In this document: positions 42,801 through 46,062 of the stretch, one piece after another
Layout of the letters: each line of letters begins with the position of its first letter
Numbering within the stretch: the first letter of the stretch is position 1
Assembly: GCA_951640165.1 (NCBI GenBank)
Contig: OX621263.1
Location: forward strand, 8,748,001 to 8,812,000
Length of the DNA stretch: 64,000 bases
Direction of reading: 5' to 3'
Source: Pseudoips prasinana
Lineage: Eukaryota; Arthropoda; Insecta; Lepidoptera; Nolidae
Made by a program: the position numbers and the translations under genes
Notes under the pieces: generated by a model
Told to the model about the DNA's origin: nothing
The model's input: only the letters and a program-made list of their open reading frames with translations
Database searches by the model: none

Positions 42801-44565
42801 CACTTTCAATTGGGGAAATTTGACAGATTGGGATAGCTTGATGTGCTGGCGTCTGTACATTACCATGTAAACTAACAACGAAAATTGGTTTGAACGAAAT
42901 CTGGTAAGTAGTTTTTTTTTAATGCGTCATAAATCGTAAACCGCAATTTACCTTTCATTTAATCAACTGTAATACTTGCTGCTGCGGAACCCTTCATGGG
43001 CGAGTCCGACTCGCACATGGCCGATTTTTTTATATCCTGCTGTAAACCTGTATAGAAAATTTTGTAGTACATGTACCTATTAAATATATGTATATTAATG
43101 TATGTTATAGAAATGATACCAGTTTATTTAATTTTTATGTTGCAGTTCGTTCACTGTCACCAAATCTAATATCGGCGCCAAGACAAGCTGTACACCACTA
43201 TCATCTAACAACAACAGTGGCCCAGTAATTAACGCTCCAAACATTTTTACTCAAAATATATTTAATATTCAAGAACATACTACCCCTACCCCCATGCAAA
43301 CTGGCCCTAGTCCTCAAGAAAATATTACGGTCAAAACTCCTAGTATATTTACTCAAAACATTTTTAATATTCAAGAAAATATTATGATCACTCAAGATAA
43401 TAGTAGCAGTGCTGAAGATATGGAATTGCATAGGGATGCTACGGATAATATTGATGATGCCGACGGTTATTTTGATTTGCCGGACAAATCTAGTGGTTAT
43501 ACAACGGATGATGACGATGAAATAGAAGTCCTTATTGAAGATGGTGGTAGTGAACATCTAGTATTTGATGAACAAGGCAAGGATGATATAAAGACTGATA
43601 ATGAAGATGATGATGTCGATGGTAATCAAAATAAAAATGATAATGTAAAAGATGATAACACTGATAGTAAAAATACTGAAGATGTAAGTGAAAATCAACG
43701 AGACGATGTTGAGGATCGAGATAAAGATATTAATGATGTTGATAATAAAAACCAAACTAACATTGGACCTAATAAAAAGTATACTGATAAAGATAGTGAC
43801 CATAAATTAGACTGGAGTATAATAGATAATGATAATAATAATTTAAGTGATAAAACCTCGACTAGTAATGATAGTAATTCCTACTCCACATCACAACGTG
43901 TTAAGCCTATTGAGACTGATAAAAATAAAGGCAAAGAAAACATTGAAATGAACCTAAGATCTACAGAAATTAAAAAAGAAGTTGCAAGTCCCGTAAAAGA
44001 AGAAATTGATGCTCCAAATGAAACTGAACATGACAGTCCGAACAAAGAATCTCGTGTGAAAAACCAAGTAGATAATGAAAATATTATATGCATAACATCG
44101 AAAGAATATCCAAAAGAAATCATCAGTGATAAACAAGTGAAAGAAGTACAATTAATAATCTCATCGAACATTCAAACAATGAAAATACTACCGTTACTAA
44201 AGTGTCATGGCGTTCAAAATGGCGTCTTAATTTATAGTTGCCATAGCAAAGAGAGTTACAAGTTTTTAATAAAAATTCTCAGTGTTGTCAGCAGTATAAA
44301 GATAGAACCGAAAATTGTCGACACTTTAGAGTTCAAGGTTGCATGCTTTTTTGATTGCGATGTTTCTTATTTGTTAAATTTGGTTGAGATCTATAATGAA
44401 GGACTTAGTACTAAGGAATGGAAGGTTCGAGAAGTGGATACAAGCGCAAATACTATCACTCTGATAGTCAAGATGGACAATGAATCGTTGGACTATATTT
44501 TAAATTCAAATTTTTCTTTGTACGCAGGTTTCGATACAATCGACTTTAAAATTTATTTAACGTAA
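7775..44565 (+). CDS. Ten-exon host gene, unrecognised acidic nuclear-type protein
   Basis: Assembled by hand: exons 7775-8151, 10102-10146, 14068-14214, 18276-18650, 19145-19255, 34234-34282, 35095-35408, 36296-36487, 37136-37369 and 43146-44565 (stop). Every junction has AG/GT sites and the frame closes through all nine introns, giving about 1087 residues. The N-terminus is a globular-looking Leu-rich block ([10 protein letters not shown] to NVFVVSC). Exon 3 adds a basic cluster ([15 protein letters not shown]), likely a nuclear localisation signal. Exons 3-4 are Asn/Thr-rich. Exon 7 has [13 protein letters not shown], weakly R3H-like. Exon 10 holds a near-repeat ([11 protein letters not shown] twice), a long Asp/Asn-rich acidic stretch and a folded C-terminus ending DFKIYLT. 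I do not recognise the family. The start could be 7775, 7841 or in an upstream exon. Confidence 0.8.
8457..8692 (+). repeat. tRNA-derived SINE, family 1
   Basis: The head carries A-box- and B-box-like sequences (ggttgtgggttcaattccc). It is followed by the shared body (catgaacatgtctgtttgtcc, tatctatataagtatgtatt) and the tail (ggtttccatagtacaagctctgc). It lies in intron 1. Confidence 0.75.
8945..9090 (+). repeat. 5S rRNA-derived SINE, degenerate
   Basis: gatcggggatcgaggttaag and tctagatggtgatcagaagtgg follow the internal promoter region of 5S rRNA (gatcaccgaagttaagca...tggatgggtgaccgcc), with substitutions. The closer copy is at 12254. Confidence 0.5.
9208..9420 (-). repeat. tRNA-derived SINE, family 1
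   Basis: This is a reverse copy of the 8457 element. The tail (agagcttgtatgatggaaacc) is at the left. The body (gacaaacagacatgcacatgcac) and a degraded head ending ccaacaggcc are at the right. Confidence 0.7.
9828..9859. repeat. TA microsatellite
   Basis: Run of TA dinucleotides interrupted only at its start. Confidence 0.9.
10102..10146 (+). CDS. Host gene exon 2 (45 bp)
   Basis: Acceptor atctttcacag|TACACTGG and donor TATTAT|GTAAGT bound the exon. In frame with exon 1 it reads [15 protein letters not shown]. It is 45 bp, keeps phase 2 on both sides, and so could be skipped without a frameshift. Confidence 0.72.
10365..10478. mobile_element. CAGACGCC-family MITE, one degraded end
   Basis: The right half matches the complete copies (ggaaatttgacagattgggg ... 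gatgtgctggcgtctg|TA). The left half is diverged. Confidence 0.55.
11027..11200 (+). repeat. tRNA-derived SINE, family 2, 5'-degraded
   Basis: It keeps the tRNA-like ttcgtgtcccgggttcgattcccgcgc and the body aactatttgtgtgatcc, gtttgtaaagtaccccgcg and ccctagtgcgggcg. Part of the A-box head is deleted. Other copies are at 17751, 34030 and 45623. Confidence 0.65.
11245..11395. mobile_element. MITE family A, truncated
   Basis: It starts tacaacatgtaacttaattaacgcac and continues like the copy at 46063 (gttcagaatcgtttactgaatc) to about 11395. The other terminus is missing. Confidence 0.55.
11408..11437. repeat. TA microsatellite
   Basis: Uninterrupted TA run, directly after the truncated MITE. Confidence 0.9.
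11695..12235. repeat. Three imperfect ~180-bp tandem repeats
   Basis: Three copies of a unit contain caaggtcaacgcacttcaaatgctcgc, ctttcctccacaatggttgt, taaactagttcatg and gcattt(a)aagtgcactgacc. The units begin near 11695, 11895 and 12055. The middle unit carries a small ctttttttctttcct expansion. An overlapping minus-strand frame (11761-11339) is not convincing as a gene. Confidence 0.65.
12254..12522 (+). repeat. 5S rRNA-derived SINE (SINE3 type)
   Basis: gatcggccaggttaagcaac, cgcggtcagtccatagatgg and gtgaccgcc reproduce the 5S rRNA internal control region in order and spacing. A unique body follows (ctccgtgctacggtgggcac, ggcggcttgaacaactc), ending in a taag repeat tail. It would be transcribed by RNA polymerase III from the 5S-type internal promoter. 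Confidence 0.78.
12525..13085. other. Intron sequence, nothing assigned
   Basis: AT-rich intron of the host gene. A short inverted pair (gagtaaaacgacaacg and acgttttactcaa) surrounds 12950-13000. No gene is seen. Confidence 0.5.
13090..13235 (+). repeat. Interspersed repeat (ggtgttgcga...atcaggtgac family)
   Basis: It contains gcctctggtgttgcgattgtccatgggcgacggtgatcacttactatcaggtgaccc, a stretch frequent at LINE 3' ends in Lepidoptera. A related copy in reverse orientation lies at 13725-13830. Confidence 0.5.
13725..13830 (-). repeat. Interspersed repeat, reverse copy of the 13090 family
   Basis: ggcaaacaagcatacggcccacctgatggtaagtggtcaccg...gcttgcaacacc is the reverse complement, diverged, of the stretch at 13140-13230. 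Confidence 0.5.
14068..14214 (+). CDS. Host gene exon 3 (basic, NLS-like)
   Basis: Acceptor ttcaatcaacag|TGTAATAC and donor CCTTATAG|GTATTT bound the exon. It is 147 bp and phase 2 on both sides. It joins exon 2 and exon 4 in frame without a stop. The peptide [14 protein letters not shown] is followed by [14 protein letters not shown] and IPSKRRRNG, a bipartite-like basic nuclear localisation signal. Confidence 0.72.
14466..14829. mobile_element. PIF/Harbinger-type MITE carrying a transposase first exon
   Basis: Inverted ends GGCCCGGCGCCCACTATCGG (left) and the complement of GGCCCGGTGCTCACTGTCGG (right) bound it, with tag/taa at the flanks. Inside, ATGGTGGATTGGGAC at 14651 opens a short frame ([20 protein letters not shown]) that ends in CCTTAAG|GTAAAT, a splice donor. 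The GGCC start, the 3-bp TA(G/A) flank and the acidic Leu-rich N-terminus fit a deletion derivative of a Harbinger element. Confidence 0.6.
14833..16305. other. Intron sequence, no gene or element assigned
   Basis: Mostly AT-rich. Several short ORFs lie in T-rich runs (15241-15263) and look spurious. No paired termini were recognised. Confidence 0.5.
16310..17180. mobile_element. Inverted-repeat DNA element with ~125-bp TIRs
   Basis: ggtacgctttgcattgcgca...ttgtataactaaaatcgggt...gtggcgaaaatatttcagcg on the left is mirrored at 17062-17180 (cagcgtaccacgctgaaata...acccgattttagttatacaa). The interior has an A/T-rich repeat also seen at 10600-10680 and a short plus-strand frame (16718-16939) of doubtful meaning. 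The superfamily is not assigned because no target duplication is clear. Confidence 0.65.
17554..17688. mobile_element. CAGACGCC-family palindromic MITE
   Basis: The 135-bp near-palindrome has CAGACGCCAGCACATC at both ends inverted. The centre is cttttatcgattttcaac, followed by gcataaggttcac. The right flank is TA; the left flank is aa. Confidence 0.8.
17751..17955 (+). repeat. tRNA-derived SINE, family 2
   Basis: The head gtggcgcagcggttaagac (A box) and gggttcgattcccgcg (B box) is followed by gccataaatagttgt and a body ending ccctagtgcgggcg. Confidence 0.75.
18088..18222. mobile_element. CAGACGCC-family palindromic MITE, diverged left end
   Basis: TA|CAGACTCCAGCCCATC on the left and GATGTGCTGGCGTCTG|TA on the right. 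It has the same interior as the 17554 copy, 400 bp away. It ends 53 bp before host exon 4. Confidence 0.78.
18276..18650 (+). CDS. Host gene exon 4
   Basis: Acceptor tgttgttttag|CTATCC and donor TAGAAA|GTAAGT bound the exon. It is 375 bp, phase 2 on both sides. The peptide begins [14 protein letters not shown] and is rich in Asn and Thr, with low complexity typical of disordered regions. Confidence 0.8.
18683..18742 (+). repeat. tRNA-derived SINE family 1, head only
   Basis: gggccctttggcgtggttgg and caggtcgtgggttcc are the family-1 head. The body is absent. Confidence 0.5.
18743..19060. other. Unassigned repeat-like sequence
   Basis: More GC-rich than its surroundings (gacaggctgggcaagctg, cggcccatctgaacccgg) and probably a transposon fragment. 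No coding frame is convincing. Confidence 0.35.
19145..19255 (+). CDS. Host gene exon 5
   Basis: Acceptor tttttttattttacag|AAAATTG and donor TATTAG|GTATTC bound the exon. It is 111 bp, phase 2 on both sides, reading [21 protein letters not shown] 15-kb intron follows. Confidence 0.78.
19320..19565. other. Unassigned GC-richer segment
   Basis: tgtcggattcgcaccgacct through actgcgcaaacagatc looks like untranslated LINE or other transposon sequence. No frame is supported. Confidence 0.35.
19595..19855 (-). pseudogene. LINE ORF C-terminal fragment
   Basis: The minus-strand frame contains [20 protein letters not shown] and [15 protein letters not shown], the conserved C-terminal tail seen after the reverse transcriptase of many insect LINEs (LWNSLP...FP.SY....FK..V..HL). 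The reverse transcriptase itself is missing, so this is a 5'-truncated remnant inside the host intron. Confidence 0.65.
19972..20496. mobile_element. PIF/Harbinger-type element with MADF gene remnant
   Basis: Inverted ends (GGCCTTAAACTACGTTACGC on the left; the complement of CGCCTTAAGCTACGTTACGC on the right) and TAA on both sides (19969-19971, 20497-20499) fit Harbinger. GC-rich arms flank a central stretch that encodes a MADF-like peptide on the minus strand. No DDE nuclease is present, so the 525-bp element is non-autonomous. Confidence 0.7.
20135..20317 (-). pseudogene. MADF-domain protein fragment of a Harbinger element
   Basis: The 60-codon frame reads [20 protein letters not shown] then [16 protein letters not shown] and FPEFD. 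Spacing of VIIEV, HP.IWD, Y.....R..AW..I matches the start of the MADF DNA-binding domain. PIF/Harbinger elements commonly encode a separate Myb/SANT- or MADF-type protein that guides the nuclease, which fits its position inside the TIRs. It lacks a full domain. Confidence 0.6.
20505..20680 (-). repeat. 5S rRNA-derived SINE
   Basis: The reverse complement carries the 5S-like block (ggcgatcacccatctatgga, ctagttgcttaacctcgctg). The body (gttgttcaagccgcccagca) matches the 12254 copy. It abuts the Harbinger element. Confidence 0.72.
20690..21780. other. Intron with unassigned repeat fragments
   Basis: 20690-21000 is a GC-mixed segment of unknown origin (gtgcctaagctaggcacgag). 21385-21690 contains a Helitron-type fragment (ctagctgtgccctgcggtttt ... 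cagacaaacagac). No gene is seen. Confidence 0.45.
21790..22960. repeat. Satellite of nested AT-rich repeats
   Basis: A larger unit (about 231 bp: gtaaacaagggcg...cgagtttac, then gactgaacgccacgcagtc) starts near 21810, 22309 and 22540. It is interleaved with a smaller repeat built on agtaaaatactaggtaga. The first copy is separated from the others by a LINE 3' end (22010-22200). Repetition decays towards 22960. Confidence 0.75.
22010..22200 (+). repeat. LINE or SINE 3' end inside the satellite
   Basis: ttgtctggaagagatcgctctaagcgataag then gtgtacaataaagtaataaag and a cttat repeat tail. A related copy lies at 33120-33232. Confidence 0.55.
23401..26546 (-). pseudogene. R1-clade ORF2: endonuclease plus reverse transcriptase, disrupted
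   Basis: It starts at the ATG at 26546 ([20 protein letters not shown]). The first part is an apurinic-type endonuclease ([30 protein letters not shown]). An in-frame TAG near 25634 interrupts it. The reverse transcriptase follows ([52 protein letters not shown]). Just after YADD, near 24540, the frame shifts; it resumes with [15 protein letters not shown] and [10 protein letters not shown] motifs. A C-terminal zinc-knuckle-like [14 protein letters not shown]...H follows. The [12 protein letters not shown] endonuclease start and the motif set indicate the R1 clade; TRAS, SART or Waldo lineage cannot be told apart by eye. Confidence 0.88.
26577..28829 (-). CDS. R1-clade ORF1 (gag-like RNA-binding protein)
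   Basis: The 750-codon frame has no stop. The N-terminal third is Ser/Arg-rich ([23 protein letters not shown]), followed by an Ala/Glu-rich coiled-coil-like stretch ([19 protein letters not shown]) and a Pro/Ala-rich linker. The C-terminus has three CCHC-type knuckles ([49 protein letters not shown]). Such proteins coat LINE RNA in the retrotransposition particle. It ends 31 bases before the ORF2 start, in a different frame, suggesting reinitiation-type translation of ORF2. Confidence 0.88.
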   Translation of the reverse strand: MSALGNILPQEGTSSAGESLPGPYGSGSPTVSGGGNQSYKTAEAAEKVRTPSFAHPMEEDEGLAHGTRRSRRTTRSRSRPATPIPADQMSDEDIRGCASRSRSGSRSGQNNRKRSGSLSKENQVAAKVSTSRRGKIRADPSVVIARMPECDGRGHFVAAAPVEHVEGESDPGLAMADSSGGSTVSLLGINRAEAAAARRLQRKEAAADEVSELARQARERRSARMAAGSSSAVALSRQVLDGVDVVLRVATKSGNLKGTFTRALKEAADGIREAVEVLANRTGTEETAKLWEENDRLRSELEDLKRQVVAQRTAPAVAGSSSVATPSPAPSPASFSTPALVDAEVEKIVRVCMMQCGKMVGARFEAIEARLLPAESVRPPLAGDGRRREVVHERGPAAAVAAAAVTAKPGRSGRTVASKPVSQVTTSRTAGPPAAPPAAVPGPSTEAWTTVVKRGRKKKKAAPPAPAGAPALKKAQGPPRVRAPRSAAVVITLQPGAVGRGITYKAVLTEAKAKVAFPDLGTPSGFRMKSAVTGARLLEVSGDSSGEKADMLAAKLREALNPDDVRVSRPVKTAELRVDGLDDSTTPAEVVAAVARVGGCRPEDVRTGDIRADASGLGFIWVRCPVAAANKVASAGRLLVGWVAARVKLVQPRAMRCYRCLDIGHVRARCTAETDRSEECYRCGQPGHKAAQCSAAPNCSLCTAAGRPAGHRAGGKACGAPTNRKKKGAKAAGGSLPPPTAWLPFGRLPA
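29946..31535 (+). mobile_element. Tc1-like transposon inserted in the Penelope arm
   Basis: The 1590-bp element has inverted ends CACACATCAACAAAGTCTAG on the left and the complement of CACACATCAACACAATCTAG on the right. TA is duplicated (29944-29945, 31536-31537). The intact plus arm of Penelope shows the unoccupied site (tatatata run near 32172). The transposase gene has one frameshift. Confidence 0.88.
30243..31266 (+). pseudogene. Tc1-like transposase, N-terminal frameshift
   Basis: The start at 30243 ([20 protein letters not shown]) leads into a helix-turn-helix that shifts frame near 30340. From there the frame open from 30268 continues to 31266. Counted in that frame the catalytic residues are Asp143 (LFTDESRY), Asp233 (LMHDNAPSH) and Glu268 ([10 protein letters not shown]), a DD34E spacing. 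The second DNA-binding helix region holds [13 protein letters not shown]. All catalytic motifs survive, so the single frameshift in the DNA-binding domain is the only evident lesion. Confidence 0.87.
31782..32465 (+). pseudogene. Penelope RT end plus GIY-YIG endonuclease, plus arm
   Basis: The open frame of 227 codons starts at the palindrome centre and not at a natural start. It holds the end of the reverse transcriptase ([51 protein letters not shown]) and a complete GIY-YIG nuclease with the Penelope-type CxxC insert ([35 protein letters not shown]). The RT palm is missing because of 5' truncation. It ends LLRIFGGS. Confidence 0.85.
32551..32600 (+). ncRNA. Degenerate hammerhead-ribozyme-like motif of Penelope
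   Basis: GGTCC-GTGGA-GGACC (32565-32579) forms a stem directly followed by GAAAC, the arrangement of hammerhead stem II and the GAAA core strand. The preceding cttgagaat only partly matches the CTGATGA core. Penelope-like elements are known to carry hammerhead motifs at this place. The copy looks decayed. The same sequence occurs inverted in the other arm (near 29530-29580). Confidence 0.35.
33120..33232 (+). repeat. LINE or SINE 3' end
   Basis: ttgcctggaagagatcgcttttagcgataagg and tgcaataaagttt match the 22010 copy. Confidence 0.5.
33235..33599. mobile_element. MITE family A
   Basis: TACAACATGTAAC termini are inverted, with TA on both sides (33233-33234, 33600-33601). The interior shares gattcagtaaacgattctga and cttattactttgacttacgg with the copy at 46063. 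No ORF is present. The superfamily is probably Tc1/mariner, judged by the TA duplication only. Confidence 0.72.
33608..33964. mobile_element. MITE family B
   Basis: CTTGTAAAACACCAACAACC and its complement at the other end bound 357 bp. The interior includes aaggcgctagcgctgcacc. A second copy at 45490 has a SINE inserted in it. The target duplication is unclear. Confidence 0.7.
34030..34175 (-). repeat. tRNA-derived SINE, family 2
   Basis: Reverse copy: tggactagaacccacgacacgaag is the complement of the B-box region, and atttacaaacatataataga is the complement of the body. It lies just upstream of host exon 6. Confidence 0.68.
34234..34282 (+). CDS. Host gene exon 6 (49 bp)
   Basis: Acceptor cttatttgtttttacag|TATC and donor CGACCG|GTAAGT bound the exon. 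It reads [17 protein letters not shown]. It enters in phase 2 and leaves in phase 0, the only phase change in the gene. Confidence 0.72.
34575..34955 (+). repeat. Lepidopteran GGGTTCCGTAGCC repeat, 5' part
   Basis: tttagggttccgtagccaaa through gcgagagacactaccaaagtgg matches the longer copy at 42291. It lacks the 3' end. Confidence 0.6.
34961..35085 (-). repeat. tRNA-derived SINE family 1, head half
   Basis: ttgtatagataattacaccc, catgttcatgcacacaaata and gaacccacgacctgcgg are the reverse-oriented body and head. Its outer end lies about 10 bp from the splice acceptor of host exon 7. Confidence 0.7.
35095..35408 (+). CDS. Host gene exon 7
   Basis: Acceptor atgttttttctag|ACAAGG and donor CTAAATG|GTAAGT bound the exon. 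The peptide runs from [20 protein letters not shown] to [13 protein letters not shown]. The block [20 protein letters not shown] weakly recalls R3H single-strand nucleic-acid-binding domains, but the basic core of R3H is not clear, so this is a guess. Confidence 0.82.
35424..35587. mobile_element. PIF/Harbinger-type MITE
   Basis: Inverted arms (ctcctatgcactatgcggct on the left; the complement of cctcctacgcactatgcggt on the right) bound it, with TAA on both sides (35421-35423, 35588-35590). It lies 13 bp after the donor of host exon 7. Confidence 0.65.
35592..35755 (-). mobile_element. Helitron-type repeat
   Basis: Reverse orientation: actagctgtgccccgcggtt is the complement of the 3' end, and ataatattagtagga is the complement of the 5' start. 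The body shares the gtgtcagctaactcc segment with the 3407 copy. Confidence 0.55.
35925..36122 (+). mobile_element. Helitron-type repeat, second subfamily
   Basis: It ends accgcggggcacagctagtt. Upstream, gcacgaaccgatttccacgg and cgttggaaaggtcttgggct are frequent lepidopteran Helitron interior sequences. Confidence 0.45.
36296..36487 (+). CDS. Host gene exon 8
   Basis: Acceptor tttaaatttccag|CGAAG and donor AATTCAG|GTAAGT bound the exon. It is 192 bp, phase 2 on both sides, reading [20 protein letters not shown] to YIDNLKF. An alternating hydrophobic pattern suggests a beta-alpha fold. Confidence 0.82.
36515..36635. mobile_element. Small palindromic MITE, related to Penelope flank
   Basis: Inverted aaaatacaaagttaataa and ttaactttgtatttt, with tgttaattccgc and gcggaatta inside. 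The arm also matches the outer ends of the Penelope palindrome (29377 and about 32742). Confidence 0.55.
36651..36692. repeat. GC/GT microsatellite
   Basis: A run of gc dinucleotides followed by gt dinucleotides, continuing as imperfect tgtg to about 36850. Confidence 0.9.
37136..37369 (+). CDS. Host gene exon 9
   Basis: Acceptor aaattttcttttcag|ACTTG and donor AGATATGA|GTGAGT bound the exon. It is 234 bp, phase 2 on both sides, reading [20 protein letters not shown] to [12 protein letters not shown]. Confidence 0.82.
37486..37860 (+). repeat. tRNA-derived SINE, family 3
   Basis: The head agcatcgttggtctagcggt and gggttaaaatcccgggccgg is tRNA-like. The body includes ttctcagcatcagcccgaag, gagcacgtaaagccgtcggt and gcgcacacacttgagcacta, ending aggaggacattatta. 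A body-only copy lies at 38966-39170. Confidence 0.75.
37961..38620 (-). repeat. Four-unit tandem array of tRNA-like units
   Basis: Units start at 37961, 38121, 38288 and 38455 (periods 160, 167, 167). The 167-bp units are near-identical. Each, on the minus strand, has a tRNA-like region: A-box-like tggcggagcggttaacgc and B-box-like gtgggttcgattcccacc. Each is bounded by tgaattgtataaattt and its near complement aatttatacaac. This is a SINE-type unit amplified in tandem, not a set of functional tRNAs. Confidence 0.8.
38700..38822 (-). mobile_element. Helitron-type repeat fragment
   Basis: ctagctatgccccgaggtttcacccgcg through tttataatattagtagga, reverse orientation. Confidence 0.5.
38966..39170 (+). 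repeat. SINE family 3 body
   Basis: gagcacgtaaagccgtcgat to gctaggaggacattatta matches 37655-37855. The tRNA head is absent. Confidence 0.7.
39362..39480 (+). pseudogene. RTE-type LINE 3' end
   Basis: gaagacggaagacgcggcgtgggtagg, gatggactgatgatcttgta and cttttggctgatatgatgat with a tga repeat tail. It corresponds to the longer fragment at 44690. Confidence 0.6.
39700..41948 (-). mobile_element. RNase H-bearing LINE (LOA/I group), 5'-truncated
   Basis: A minus-strand LINE with reverse transcriptase, RNase H and C-terminal zinc-like tail. It is 5'-truncated near 41948, and its 3' end lies near 39700. Lesions split it into several frames. Confidence 0.78.
39792..41945 (-). pseudogene. LINE reverse transcriptase plus RNase H, disrupted
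   Basis: The first visible part (41945-41780) encodes [15 protein letters not shown] and FRPISLTSF. The next (41715-41434) holds [12 protein letters not shown] and [13 protein letters not shown]. The next (41396-41157) holds GYADDLVVI and the LSANADKT segment. Stops or shifts separate these. The 389-codon frame 40961-39792 holds a type I RNase H with [23 protein letters not shown] and [19 protein letters not shown], then a Cys-rich tail ([21 protein letters not shown]). An RNase H after the RT points to the LOA or I group. Confidence 0.82.
41975..42265 (-). repeat. tRNA-derived SINE family 1, with internal duplication
   Basis: The reverse copy has tail and body. In its middle agctctgcatagtt appears again, after aagtacttttaactagtact, a small inverted duplication. 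The head contains cgattcccacccaggggtggg aatcg, a foldback of the B box. Confidence 0.65.
42291..43031 (+). repeat. Lepidopteran GGGTTCCGTAGCC repeat, long copy
   Basis: It runs from ttagggttccgtagccaaat to gagtccgactcgcacatggccgattttttt. It contains a ctgt microsatellite and, at 42721-42855, a nested CAGACGCC MITE. Confidence 0.65.
42721..42855. mobile_element. CAGACGCC-family palindromic MITE, complete
   Basis: CAGACGCCAGCACATC ends are inverted, TA duplicated (42719-42720, 42856-42857), 135 bp. It lies inside the GGGTTCCG repeat. Confidence 0.85.
43146..44565 (+). CDS. Host gene exon 10 (last coding exon)
   Basis: Acceptor tttatgttgcag|TTCG opens a 473-codon segment. It begins [20 protein letters not shown], then has [11 protein letters not shown] twice (43240-43275 and 43345-43380), an Asp/Asn/Glu-rich acidic region (43390-43870), a Lys/Glu-rich linker and a C-terminal globular segment ([19 protein letters not shown] to DFKIYLT). 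The stop is at 44563-44565. No canonical AATAAA was seen in the next 120 bp. Confidence 0.85.
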
Positions 44566-44689
44566 TCTCGTAATTATTTAAGGGTTTGTCTTTTGATGGC
44601 ATTTTATAGATTTTAAGGAACCGCGAGTTCGGTTTTATGTTTATATTATGTTTTTTTTTTTAATTACTAAGTCAATTTATGAGCCGAAA

Positions 44690-45145
44690 GTTGTTCAATG
44701 CTGGGTAAAGGTTTCCCCATGGATGTAATTGGGGTCATTTTTCGGAGAGTATGGGACTATGAGCTTTATCGGACAACCTAAAAGCAATGGAGAGGGCTAT
44801 GCTGGGAGTTTGTCTGCGAAATCGATTCAGTAATGTTGGGATCGGCAGGCGAACCACAGTAACTGACATAGCCCGAAGAATTGCGAAGCTCAAGTGGCAG
44901 TGGGCAGGGCACATAGCTCGTGGAACCGACGGCCGTTGGGCAGAAAGGTTCTCGATTGGCGACCACGAACCGGAAGACGCAGCGTGGGCAGGATGGACAC
45001 ATGATGGACCGATGATCTTGTGGGGGTCGATGGAAATCGCTGGATGCGGGTTGTGCACCCGGGAATTGTGGAGATCTTTGGGGAAATCTTTTTCCAGCAG
45101 TGGACTTCTTACGACTGTTATGGTGATGATGATAACCAATGCTGT
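44690..45145 (+). pseudogene. RTE-type LINE C-terminal fragment
   Basis: The frame from 44787 reads MERAMLGVCLRNR, RRTTVTDIARRIAKLKWQW and AGHIARGTDGRWAE, the conserved C-terminal end of RTE-type endonuclease/reverse transcriptase. It is followed by a diverged tail and the tggtgatgatgat 3' repeat. 5'-truncated. It lies directly after the host gene's stop and may sit in its 3' UTR. Confidence 0.78.
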
Positions 45146-45177
45146 ATTTATATTTAAGTTATGAGAGAGTGTGTTGT

Positions 45178-45255
45178 TATAGAGGCATAGCTAAATGCCT
45201 GTAAGCGATCGGTGATGTTAAGAATCTAGGTGCAAGGTCGGTCTACTAATAAATG
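45178..45255 (+). repeat. 5S rRNA-derived SINE fragment
   Basis: gcatagctaaatgcctgtaagcgatcggtg and gttaagaatctaggtgcaaggtcgg retain the order of the 5S-like head. The rest is missing. Confidence 0.45.
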
Positions 45256-45324
45256 TGTGGATGACAGACTAAATGGAACATTAATAGACACACAAATCCC
45301 AAGACAAATAGACATGTTCATGTA

Positions 45325-45460
45325 CAGACGCCAGCACATCAAGCTACCCCAATCTGTCGATTTTCCCCAATTGAAAGTGAACCTTATGCTTATGTGATAA
45401 TGTTGAAAATCTATAAAAGAAATTTGACAGATTGGGGTAGCTGGATGTGCTGGCGTCTGT
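45325..45460. mobile_element. CAGACGCC-family palindromic MITE
   Basis: TA|CAGACGCC...GGCGTCTG|TA. The interior is in the opposite orientation to the 42721 copy. Confidence 0.85.
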
Positions 45461-45489
45461 ACATACGTATATGTTGATATTCAGGGTGA

Positions 45490-46033
45490 CTTGTAAAACA
45501 CCAACAATCTCGCATGGCTAGATAGCTTACACCATAAGGAACAACTTTTGTTCAACAAGTTCAGTCATAACTCAATACATGAAAAAAAATGATTTTACAC
45601 TTACGACTTTGACTTTGATTTGACTGCACATGTGGCGCAGCGGCTAAGACAGTCGCCTCGCCACTTCGTGTCGTGGGTTCGAGTCCTGCGCCGGACAACT
45701 ATTTGTGTGACCCATAAATTCTGAGTCTGGATGTAATTTGTGTCCGTCCATTATATGTTTGTAAAGTACCCCGCGACACAGGGATATGATTACCCAGTGC
45801 GGGCGTTATTAAAAAAACAAAAGACTAGAGAAATGGGTCAAGTTCAAAGGCGCTAGCGCTGCACCCCTTGCCCTCGCTAATGTATATTTACTTAATGTTT
45901 GTTATACACGTAGAGTTACATAAACGTTCAAGCGGGACATTAAATTAATACTTATTTTCAAAAGTTGTGGAACAAAAGTTGTCGCTAATAGTCTTAGCTA
46001 TCTTATACTGCGAGGTTGTTGGTGTTTTACAAG
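45490..46033. mobile_element. MITE family B with nested SINE
   Basis: cttgtaaaacaccaacaatc at the left and ggttgttggtgttttacaag at the right. It is interrupted by the family-2 SINE at 45623-45818. The 33608 copy shows the uninterrupted interior. Confidence 0.72.
45623..45818 (+). repeat. tRNA-derived SINE, family 2
   Basis: Complete head gtggcgcagcggctaagaca and gtgggttcgagtcctgcgcc. Body to cagtgcgggcgttattaaaaaa. Confidence 0.78.
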
Positions 46034-46062
46034 CAATATTTATATCCTTATACATATTATTA

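Noticed and set aside
44787..45164. Host gene downstream of exon 10
   Set aside because: The peptide is the C-terminal end of an RTE-type LINE.
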